Positions 6,277-13,521 of a stretch of 17,244 bases of DNA are shown here, piece by piece. Position 1 is the first letter of the stretch. Each line of letters begins with the position of its first letter. Below the pieces are notes generated by a model, which was given only the letters and a program-made list of their open reading frames with translations, was not told where the DNA came from and did no database searches. Source of the DNA: JBEGQX01 sp041180805 (lineage in GTDB: Bacteria > Planctomycetota > Planctomycetia > Gemmatales > Gemmataceae); assembly GCA_041180805.1 (NCBI GenBank), contig JBEGQX010000010.1, positions 1 to 17,244 of the forward strand, given 5' to 3'. The translations under genes were made by a program, and so were the position numbers.

Positions 6277-7533
6277 TCAGTTTTTCCTTCCAGAGTTCTC
6301 CTGGATACGCAGGTTGTGGAATTGCACTTCCTTCCATGGGTAGTGTGCCTGAATGCCAATGCCTCCGTTATCTGGAAATTTATCATCGACTTTTTTGATG
6401 GGATAGCGGTCAATGGTGGTTCTGCCATTTAAGTTTACGGACACAATATTGTCCTCCAGCAGCACCTCTAAATAATTCCAGTGTCCCTGCGGATTATCCA
6501 TACGAATGATGGGACGAACCGCTTTGCCGAGGTCTTGGATGTTTTTCTGGGCAGGAACATAACTATGAAGCATGCCCCATAAACCCGAGCCCCACTTGTG
6601 TTCCCAGATATCCGCCTGCCATGGGTGAATTCCGCGAAGGTAAATACCTGTGTTCGTCTCGAATGGATTTGGGTCCGCAAAAAGGAACTCAACCCTTAGC
6701 CTGTAGTTTTTATAGTCCTTTTTCTTGGTGACAATGCTTGGCCCCGGCCCCTTGAAGACCCATAGTTTGTCAGTCTGTTTCCAATGATCATTCAAAGCTC
6801 CGCGACCGCCGAAACCCGGGTAGACCTCCCAATCCGCCAGATTCATGATGCTTTGGTAGCCCGCTTCCGTGATCTTGATGTTGCGAATCTCAAGCGGGCC
6901 CTTGAAGACCCTGAACCCAAGATAACCATTCCTTGGCACATGGTCTGTGCAGGTCCAGGCGGTTTTGTTGTTACAAATTAAAGAGAGGTTCCCGCCGTTG
7001 GCTGTGATTTTCCAGATGTTCCATTCCCCCAGCGGTTTTTGAAGTTGGGGCACAGCCACCCGGTTTTTACCGCCACCCCCGATCATTCCCTTTGCCCCCG
7101 CGTTGTATTGTCCCTCAGCCCGGTCGTTTTCCTGGGGGCCTCCTTCCAATCCTTTTGCCATTCGAATGGGATCCGCATCCAGCAGGCGGCTGCCATGGAC
7201 ATAAAAATCCGCATCAAAGTCTTCCCTGGATGCTTTCCACTCAAATTCCAATTCGAAATCAGAATAATCCCACTGCGAAGCCAGAATGGATTTTTGGTCG
7301 CCAAGTCCAATGATGGAACCATTCTCGATTTTCCAAGCCGCGGGAATCGGCTTGGGCATCGCCGAGCGGTCACTAAAACGCCAGCCTGAAAAATCCTTCC
7401 CGTTGAACAAGGGAACTGATTCTTCCGCCATGGAAAACCCGCCCAGCCCTGCAAAAGTTAGAATCATTAATGCTTTTGCCGCGAGCATGTATCCATGAAA
7501 ACAATTTAGCATGGTTTTAAATTCACCATTCAT
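6277..7533 (-). CDS. Exported protein with two DUF1080 (3-keto-disaccharide hydrolase-like) domains
   Basis: The product has 418 residues. An N-terminal hydrophobic stretch (about 17-36, ending SMAEE) is a signal peptide. Two concanavalin-like DUF1080 domains follow, about 40-225 (starts VPLFNGKDFSGWRF) and 230-412 (contains GIYLRGIHPWQADIWE and ends GIGIQAHYPWKEVQFHNLRI). The family includes 3-keto-glycoside hydrolases and many planctomycete proteins that probably bind or cleave glycans; two domains in one chain is common there. The start is uncertain: ATGs at 7533, 7512 and 7488 all precede the hydrophobic core and none has a strong ribosome site. It is the last gene of a three-gene minus-strand operon, 47 nt after the DUF1501 gene. 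Substrate is unknown. Confidence 0.85.
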   Translation of the reverse strand: MNGEFKTMLNCFHGYMLAAKALMILTFAGLGGFSMAEESVPLFNGKDFSGWRFSDRSAMPKPIPAAWKIENGSIIGLGDQKSILASQWDYSDFELEFEWKASREDFDADFYVHGSRLLDADPIRMAKGLEGGPQENDRAEGQYNAGAKGMIGGGGKNRVAVPQLQKPLGEWNIWKITANGGNLSLICNNKTAWTCTDHVPRNGYLGFRVFKGPLEIRNIKITEAGYQSIMNLADWEVYPGFGGRGALNDHWKQTDKLWVFKGPGPSIVTKKKDYKNYRLRVEFLFADPNPFETNTGIYLRGIHPWQADIWEHKWGSGLWGMLHSYVPAQKNIQDLGKAVRPIIRMDNPQGHWNYLEVLLEDNIVSVNLNGRTTIDRYPIKKVDDKFPDNGGIGIQAHYPWKEVQFHNLRIQENSGRKN

Positions 7534-7580
7534 CGAAGTTTTCCCAGGAAAGATTTGGGAAGAAAAATGGAAGGTAAGTC

Positions 7581-8963
7581 TCAGGCGATTATTTCGCGGT
7601 GTACTGTTCCCTCGACATCGGTCAGGCGAAAATCCCTTCCGGAATAGCGATAGGTGAGCTTTTCATGATCGAAACCCATGAGGTGGAGCATGGTGGCATG
7701 CAAATCATGCACATGCATTTTCTTGTCCTGGGCGGCAAAGCCGAATTCATCACTGCTGCCATGCACATAGCCACCTTTGACACCACCTCCCGCCAGCCAC
7801 ACAGTGAATCCATGATTGTTGTGGTCACGGCCCTTGGCGCCTTCCGAAGCGGGAGTTCTGCCGAACTCTCCACCCCATAGAACCAGGGTATCTTCCAGAA
7901 GTCCTCGGGATTTCAGATCTTTCAGGAGCATGGCGATTGGTTGGTCCACCTGCTTGGCAAGGCCGCGGTGGTTGGCAATGTCGTCATGGTTGTCCCATGG
8001 TTGCCCTGAACCTGTGAAGACCTGCACCACCCTTACCCCGCGTTCCACCAGTCTTCTTGCGGTAAGGCAGGCCTGGGCAAACTGTCCGCTGCCATAACCG
8101 TCCCGAATGTTTTGGGGTTCCCTCGAAAGGTCAAAGACATCCTGGGCTTCGAATTGCATTCGGAATGCCATTTCCAAGGATTGAATTCGGGTTTCCAGAT
8201 GGTTTTCCTGATTGCGTTTGTCGGCATGAAAACGGTTCAGTGACCCCAGGAAATCCATGAATTCCCTTTGAGATTTTATTCCTAGCTGGTTGTTGGAAAT
8301 ATTCTGGATGATTTGCTTGGGATCCATGTTGGAATTATTGACATGGGCGCCCTGAAATACACCTGGAAGAAAACTGCTTGACCACAATTGGGGACCAACT
8401 ACGGGCTTTCCCGGACAAAGAACCACAAACCCGGGAAGGTTCATGTTTTCGGTGCCAAGTCCATAGACAAGCCAGGACCCCATGCTGGGGCGTGTGGGCT
8501 GGGTTTCGCCGCTGGTCATCATCAGAAGGGATGGTTCATGGTTGGGAATGTTGGTATGCATGGAGCGGATAACGCAGATGTCATCGATGCAGCTTGCAAT
8601 TCCTGGGAAAATCTCGCTGACCTCGATTCCGGATTTACCCGACTTGTGAAATTTGAAAGGAGACTGCATCAGGGATCCGGTTTTTCGTTCCGTTTTCCGG
8701 TCGGCTGCCTCCGGTCTTTGGCCGTTGTATTTCACCAGCGATGGCTTCGGATCGAACGTATCCACCTGAGATGGCCCACCATTCATGAATAGGTGGATCA
8801 GTCTTTTGGCTTTGGGCTGAAAATGGGGTTGCTTGGGTGCGAGAGGCCCTGAACCGGCGGGGGTTGCCGTAGCCTGACTGCCAATCAGGGTGGAGAGGCC
8901 TATCATTCCAGTGCCTGCACCAACCTTGGCCAGCATTTCCCTGCGGGAATAAAAAGAATTCAT
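7581..8963 (-). CDS. DUF1501 family protein, Tat-exported
   Basis: The product has 460 residues. The N-terminus has a twin-arginine motif (SRREML, residues 6-11) followed by a glycine-rich hydrophobic segment and a likely cleavage site near ATATPA, so it should be exported folded through Tat. The body shows the DUF1501 hallmarks: HLFMNGGPSQVDTFDPKP (57-74), a central RRLVERGVRVVQVFTG block, and GGEFGRTP (364-371) followed by GRDHNNHGFTVWLAGGGVKGG. The fold belongs to the alkaline phosphatase/sulfatase superfamily; the activity is not established. It starts 11 nt after the stop of the PSCyt1/DUF1553 gene, the near-invariant partner of DUF1501 in planctomycetes, so the two probably work as a pair outside the cytoplasm. 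Confidence 0.93.
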   Translation of the reverse strand: MNSFYSRREMLAKVGAGTGMIGLSTLIGSQATATPAGSGPLAPKQPHFQPKAKRLIHLFMNGGPSQVDTFDPKPSLVKYNGQRPEAADRKTERKTGSLMQSPFKFHKSGKSGIEVSEIFPGIASCIDDICVIRSMHTNIPNHEPSLLMMTSGETQPTRPSMGSWLVYGLGTENMNLPGFVVLCPGKPVVGPQLWSSSFLPGVFQGAHVNNSNMDPKQIIQNISNNQLGIKSQREFMDFLGSLNRFHADKRNQENHLETRIQSLEMAFRMQFEAQDVFDLSREPQNIRDGYGSGQFAQACLTARRLVERGVRVVQVFTGSGQPWDNHDDIANHRGLAKQVDQPIAMLLKDLKSRGLLEDTLVLWGGEFGRTPASEGAKGRDHNNHGFTVWLAGGGVKGGYVHGSSDEFGFAAQDKKMHVHDLHATMLHLMGFDHEKLTYRYSGRDFRLTDVEGTVHREIIA

Positions 8964-8974
8964 AGGTGCACCAT

Positions 8975-11581
8975 TTAATCCATGAATAAGAATTCGTTGG
9001 AAACGAGAATCGCCTGGCAGAATCTTTCCAGGCGATCCTGCCGATTGATTCCTTTTTCACTGTTGTCATCCGCCTGCCCCAGAAAAGCCAATGCCATTGC
9101 AAGCTCGGTTGGTTCTGGGTTCCGGGAGAAGGCGGTCTGGTAGGCTTTTTGTATTTTTTCCTCGGTTCCACCTTGCAAGGCGGCCAGGCTTTTTGCGAAC
9201 GCCTTGGACTGTAATTGGACAAAGGGACTGTTGATCATGAAAAGCTGCTGCTGGGGAATGGTGGTTTCCACTCTTTTTTCACTGGTGATATTGGGGTCTG
9301 GAAAATCAAAGAGGCGGAGCAGAGAGTGCAGATCATGACGGCTGATTTTCGCATAGATGGTTCTTTTGTTGGAGTTGGAATCATTAAGGTTGAAGGTTGG
9401 CCCTCCCGCCGTCTTTTCAAGATTTCCGCTTACGGACAAAACACTGTCTCGCCAGCATTCGACATCGAGCCTGCGCAGCGGGAACCTGGAAAGATATGTG
9501 TTTGCGGCATCCTGATCATTGGGTGCGGAGGAAGCCTTGAAGGCCTTGGATTGGACAATGGTGCGGACCATGGTTTTTACGGACCAGCCGGACTCCATGA
9601 AATGGAAGGCAAGCCAGTCCAATAATTCCGGGTGTGATGGTTTTTCCCCAAGAAAGCCAAAATTACTGGGGGTGGAGACAATCCCTTTCCCAAAAGTCCA
9701 GGCCCAGATTCTGTTCGCCATAACCCTTGGTGTCAGCGGATTTGAGGGATCGGTTATGGCCCGGGCAAGTTCCAGTCTTCCACTGCCAGAGGTAAATGCT
9801 TTGGGTGTGTCCCCGGAAACAACCCTTAGAAATCTTCTGGGGGCTAAAGCTCCCTGGTTGGCTGGGTTGCCCCGGACATAGATTTTCATGTCCACTGGGT
9901 TGGCTTCTGTGATCGCATGGACTGTTGGAAATTCCGGCCCCATGGCATCTTTAAGCTGAGCAGCATTTTTTTCGAGGGCGGAAAGCTCTTCCTTGGCAGA
10001 ACTTTCCAGATGCCTTTTCCAGGAATCACCTAGAGGCAGCAGTCCCTTTTCATCAAAAAACGCGTTTAGGATTGCCTGCTTGTTCTTGTCCTGGTTTTTG
10101 CTGGAGAAGGATTTCTTTTCATCCCGAATGATGGAAACCAAGGCATCTCGCGCCTGAACGGCCTGTTTGTTTTTTTCTGCACCATCTTTGGTCGTGACCA
10201 TGGAATTCCAGGGATCGGTCAGAAACTTGTATTTTTTGTCGTTCTTGACCTTATCTAGAAACTTGTTCAAAGCATCCAGGGAGGAATCTGCAGGGCTGTT
10301 TGGCTGGTTTTTCCGCTTTTGCAAGTAGCCTTCCAGTTCCAATAACTTTTCTTTTAGTTCCTCGCATTTTTTCAGCAAAAAGGGTTCTTTGGCGGAACGG
10401 AGAAAGTTTTGTAGCGAATGGTCGGCATCGGAGTATTTCTTTTTGGCCTCATCGTACCTTTTCGCTTCTTCCAGGGTTGCCAAGGATGTGTTGGCGAGTT
10501 TGGAGGAATGAAATATACCGGCGATGGAATAATAATCCTGGGTTGGTATTGGATCGTATTTGTGGTCATGGCATCTGGCACAACTAAGGGTCAGGCCCAG
10601 AAATCCCCTGGAAAGGGTGTCTACCCTATCGTCCAGTTCATCCGCAATGGCGCGAGCGGCATCAGAGTTCTTGTAATATTGGGCGCCCAATCCAAAAAAG
10701 CCCAGTGCTGCCAGATTGGTTTTGCGTTCAGGCTCTGGCATTAAATCCGCACAGATCTGGTAACTTACAAAGCGGTCATACGGCATATCGTTCTCAAAAG
10801 CAGATATGACCCAGTCGCGGTACCTCCAGGCCTCGGTGTTTGGTTTGACAGCAAAGGTATGGGCCTGATCTTCTGCGTATCTCGCCACATCCAGCCAGTG
10901 TCTTGCCCATTTCTCGGCATACTCCCGGCTGCCCAGATACTTTTCCGCCAAGATGTTGTAACTGTCTTCCGTGGGGGTTTTGACCAGGAATTCCACATCC
11001 TCCATTTTTGGTGGTAACCCCGTTAATGTAAGGCTCAATCTTCGAACTAAAGTGGCCGGGGAGGCAGGAGGGTTGGGCTGAAGTTGCTGGTTTTTTTGAG
11101 TATTCCGTAAGAAGGCATCGATGGGATTGAGTTCGCTTACATTAGGAACCATGGGCTTTTGAACGGGCTTGAAGGACCAAAATTCCCTGGCCTTTTTCCA
11201 ATCAAGGTTGTTGGCAACAGTTGCAGGACCGTTCGAGGTTCTCGGGTCTGGAGCCCCGTTTTTAATCCAAGTTTCAAGGTCCCCGATCATATTCCCTGGC
11301 AGTTTTCCCTTGGGTGGCATTTTAATGTCGGCCGAATGGCTTAAAGCTTTTAGAAATAGGCTTTGTTGGGGATTTTTCGGGTCAATCGCCGGCCCGGAAT
11401 CCCCTCCTTTTAACAGTCCTTCTTTGGTATCCAAGGACAGGCCACCGCGAATTTTTTTTCCAGCAGCATGGCATTCGTAGCAATATTCCACCAAGACCGG
11501 CCTTATTTTGTTTTCAAAAAAGGTGAAGTCCTGTGCTCTTACCGTCCATCCATGGATGGAACAAATAATAAGTGCTACCAA
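8975..11581 (-). CDS. Planctomycete cytochrome-type protein, PSCyt1-DUF1549-DUF1553
   Basis: The product has 868 residues. A hydrophobic start (VALIICSIHGW) ends near RAQD, as in a signal peptide. PSCyt1 follows with a heme-type C-Y-E-C-H (34-38) and a possible axial Met in MPPKGKL (Met88). DUF1549 (about 150-355) includes a second CXXCH (CARCH, 334-338) followed by DHKYDPIPTQDYY. A Lys/Glu-rich, probably coiled segment spans about 370-545, and DUF1553 covers about 590-840 (RVMANRIWAWTFGKGIV, PHxELLDW-like and SEKRVETTIPQQQLFMINSPF). The role may be electron transfer linked to extracellular sugar breakdown; this is inferred. The start is odd: only a TTG at 11581 is available, with no ATG, GTG or ribosome site between it and the upstream in-frame stop. 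Confidence 0.9.
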   Translation of the reverse strand: MVALIICSIHGWTVRAQDFTFFENKIRPVLVEYCYECHAAGKKIRGGLSLDTKEGLLKGGDSGPAIDPKNPQQSLFLKALSHSADIKMPPKGKLPGNMIGDLETWIKNGAPDPRTSNGPATVANNLDWKKAREFWSFKPVQKPMVPNVSELNPIDAFLRNTQKNQQLQPNPPASPATLVRRLSLTLTGLPPKMEDVEFLVKTPTEDSYNILAEKYLGSREYAEKWARHWLDVARYAEDQAHTFAVKPNTEAWRYRDWVISAFENDMPYDRFVSYQICADLMPEPERKTNLAALGFFGLGAQYYKNSDAARAIADELDDRVDTLSRGFLGLTLSCARCHDHKYDPIPTQDYYSIAGIFHSSKLANTSLATLEEAKRYDEAKKKYSDADHSLQNFLRSAKEPFLLKKCEELKEKLLELEGYLQKRKNQPNSPADSSLDALNKFLDKVKNDKKYKFLTDPWNSMVTTKDGAEKNKQAVQARDALVSIIRDEKKSFSSKNQDKNKQAILNAFFDEKGLLPLGDSWKRHLESSAKEELSALEKNAAQLKDAMGPEFPTVHAITEANPVDMKIYVRGNPANQGALAPRRFLRVVSGDTPKAFTSGSGRLELARAITDPSNPLTPRVMANRIWAWTFGKGIVSTPSNFGFLGEKPSHPELLDWLAFHFMESGWSVKTMVRTIVQSKAFKASSAPNDQDAANTYLSRFPLRRLDVECWRDSVLSVSGNLEKTAGGPTFNLNDSNSNKRTIYAKISRHDLHSLLRLFDFPDPNITSEKRVETTIPQQQLFMINSPFVQLQSKAFAKSLAALQGGTEEKIQKAYQTAFSRNPEPTELAMALAFLGQADDNSEKGINRQDRLERFCQAILVSNEFLFMD

Positions 11582-11718
11582 AAAATATGGTTTGTAACTA
11601 AGAATAGGTTGGATACAAGAGGGTCCAGAATTAAGGTAACTTCTTTAATTATTGCCCAGAATTTTGAATCCAACAATATGAAAGCTGCCTTTTTTTGAAC
11701 TCGGCCCAGATTTTTGAC
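11582..11718. other. Intergenic region upstream of the DUF1553-DUF1501-DUF1080 operon
   Basis: These 137 bp separate the stop of the methyltransferase gene from the start of the DUF1553-type gene, both on the minus strand. It should contain the promoter of the latter. I found no strong promoter pair, no ribosome site and no hairpin with a U-tract. Confidence 0.35.
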
Positions 11719-12402
11719 TTACTTTTTTTCAAAAACCATCAGATAGTTGTCCTTTAGAAAGGGAATATCGACCGGTTTTCTCACAAAATTGCAGGACAGT
11801 ATTTCTTTTTCAAAGACTTCCTGCCCGGCCCTAACATGCTTTAAGGTCCACTCCGAGCTTTTTCCTTCCTGGCGATGGAAGTCCACCACCACTACTTTAC
11901 CACCAGGTTTAAGGCTTTTATGAACCTCTGTCATCATGCGAATGGGGTATTCAAAGTGGTGATAGGTGTCACAAATAAAAACTACATCCACGCCATTTGG
12001 AGGGAGTTTTGGGCTGAAATCATCCCCCAGGATGGTTTCAATGTTTTCCTGCCCCAACTGTTTGGAGGTATTTTTGATGTGGGTGAGAAATTCCCTGGAG
12101 ATATCCACGGCCAGGACTTTGCCTTTGGGCCCAACCGAAGTTGCGAACAACCTTGTAAACAATCCCGTGCCGGCACCAACATCCGCGATGATCATCCCGG
12201 GTTGAAGGTTCAAAGCCACGACGATTTCTTTTCTCTTTTCAAAAACCTCCCGACTTTCCACCTCGAACTTTTCGACATACGAGGAAACATCGGGTTTTTT
12301 GAAAGGATCATTGATCCCGGGACGGACACTTTTCTCCTGGGCGTTTAGCCCAGGAGAAAATGTGAGTCCTAATAATAATATTGCAAAAAAGACTTTCCTC
12401 AT
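11719..12402 (-). CDS. Class I SAM-dependent methyltransferase with a predicted signal peptide
   Basis: The product has 227 residues. Residues 1-21 (MRKVFFAILLLGLTFSPGLNA) look like a cleavable signal peptide. The rest is a Rossmann methyltransferase: motif I DVGAGTGLF (74-82), the acidic end of strand 2 at Asp100 (AVDIS), GDDF, then a YHHFEYP block and LKPGGKVVVVDF. The stretch FEKRKEIVVALNLQPG before motif I is characteristic of a family found with export signals in planctomycetes and some proteobacteria. Target is unknown. It follows the alpha/beta hydrolase gene by 11 nt, so the two form an operon. No clear ribosome site precedes the ATG, consistent with coupling to the upstream gene. A long perfect hairpin lies in its signal-peptide codons (12330-12360). 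Confidence 0.82.
   Translation of the reverse strand: MRKVFFAILLLGLTFSPGLNAQEKSVRPGINDPFKKPDVSSYVEKFEVESREVFEKRKEIVVALNLQPGMIIADVGAGTGLFTRLFATSVGPKGKVLAVDISREFLTHIKNTSKQLGQENIETILGDDFSPKLPPNGVDVVFICDTYHHFEYPIRMMTEVHKSLKPGGKVVVVDFHRQEGKSSEWTLKHVRAGQEVFEKEILSCNFVRKPVDIPFLKDNYLMVFEKK
12330..12360 (-). repeat. Perfect 13-bp inverted repeat inside the methyltransferase signal-peptide codons
   Basis: TTTTCTCCTGGGC and GCCCAGGAGAAAA pair without mismatch across a 5-nt loop. It begins 42 nt after the start codon and covers the end of the signal peptide and the cleavage region. One arm contains AGGAG, but no start codon lies at a suitable distance, so it is not an internal ribosome site. Confidence 0.7.
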
Positions 12403-12413
12403 GGATGGTCTGC

Positions 12414-13343
12414 TTATTTCTTGAGCTTGGCAATCAGGAAGGCTGCGGAATTCGGGAACTGGGTATTGGGTAGATCCTGGTGTACCAGCACCACCTCGAC
12501 ACCGTTTTCCTTAAGCTTTTCGGCAAGTTTGATTCCCATAACCCCGCTGTGCGTGGGATCTTTTTGCTGTGCGCCCACCTTCGGAGGTGTTTCCTGCTTA
12601 TTGTAGAAAAGCCCGATCGGGGGATCGTTTTTACTTACCAGTCCATAGGGGGAATATTCCTTGATCCAATTTAATACGCTCTCCCGGGATTCGTGAAGTT
12701 TCTGGAAATTTGCCAGGCCAAAAGCGTGGGCTCCATAGCCGTAATTTGGAATCCATTCTCGAAGTTCCTTGGGGTCAAGGGAGGTCTGCGCACCATTAAC
12801 GGCGGCACAGAAAAGCCTGGTGGATTCCCTTGCAATGGGATCCGAGCTGGCAGGGTTGGCCATATCTTCATGGAAGGCAAGCCACAGGGAAGAACAAGCC
12901 CCGGCTGATCCGCCGGTGGCACCAATCCTGGTCTTGTCAATATTCCATTCCTTGGCTTTGGATCTTACGAATTGAAGAGCCCTTGCAGCATCCTCAAGGG
13001 GTGCCTTGACTGGAGGTTCAACTTTCAGCTCTGCTGCTTGTTTGACATAGCGGTAGTTGATGGCAACCACGGATATGCCAAGGTCAAGAAACTGTTTGAC
13101 ATTTCCGACAGAGTTTTTGTCACCACCCTGCCAGCCACCACCATGAATGTAGAAAACCAGCGGTGTGGGGGAGTCTGATTTGGCCTTGTAAAAGTCCAGA
13201 ACCTGTCTTTCATGCTTTCCGTAGGGCACATTGGCCTCGGTCGGTGGAACATTAGGCACTGGAGCCTTCTTCTGTTCTTTTTTATCCTGTGCCTGAGCCG
13301 TGCATAAGCCGAATACTAGAAACAACAATGCGAGCTTTTTCAT
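12414..13343 (-). CDS. Exported alpha/beta hydrolase (BD-FAE/carboxylesterase-like)
   Basis: The product has 309-310 residues. A signal peptide (KKLALLFLVFGLCTAQAQ) is followed by a charged linker and an alpha/beta-hydrolase domain. The oxyanion motif HGGGW (68-72, counted from the first ATG) and nucleophile elbow G-G-S-A-G (Ser147) place it with hormone-sensitive-lipase-like esterases and the BD-FAE group that removes acyl groups from plant or algal polysaccharides. The catalytic His may be 266 (PTHSGVMGIKLAEKL). Two adjacent ATGs exist (13346 and 13343); the GGAG upstream is 3 nt from the first and 6 nt from the second, so I prefer 13343. It leads a two-gene operon with the methyltransferase and is divergent from the FAD oxidoreductase. 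The substrate is not known. Confidence 0.83.
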   Translation of the reverse strand: MKKLALLFLVFGLCTAQAQDKKEQKKAPVPNVPPTEANVPYGKHERQVLDFYKAKSDSPTPLVFYIHGGGWQGGDKNSVGNVKQFLDLGISVVAINYRYVKQAAELKVEPPVKAPLEDAARALQFVRSKAKEWNIDKTRIGATGGSAGACSSLWLAFHEDMANPASSDPIARESTRLFCAAVNGAQTSLDPKELREWIPNYGYGAHAFGLANFQKLHESRESVLNWIKEYSPYGLVSKNDPPIGLFYNKQETPPKVGAQQKDPTHSGVMGIKLAEKLKENGVEVVLVHQDLPNTQFPNSAAFLIAKLKK

Positions 13344-13346
13344 CAT

Positions 13347-13521
13347 TTTCTCCTTTTAAATTGCAATCATTTATTTAACAGACCATCTGAGGCGGGTGAA
13401 GTCAATCAGGATTTATCCTCCGGGGTTTATTTAACCCAAGATATATTTTGAATGGATGTCAAACATGTTTCTACGCCGTATACTTTTGGTTTCAGATATT
13501 CGTGCAACCTCGAGAAATTTC
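13347..13521. promoter_or_regulatory. Divergent promoter region with a small palindrome
   Basis: This gap separates the minus-strand esterase operon from the plus-strand oxidoreductase operon and should hold both promoters. AGGAT-TT-ATCCT (13408-13419) is a perfect inverted repeat, and GGGTT/AACCC (13423-13427 and 13433-13437) is a second, shorter one. Either could be an operator shared by both operons. The esterase ribosome site AAGGAG lies at its minus-strand edge. Confidence 0.4.

Noticed and set aside
6262..6300. Bidirectional terminator between fwdC and the DUF1080 gene
   Set aside because: No stem of useful length is present in or around the 4-bp gap; the T-rich stretch near 6281 has no hairpin before it.
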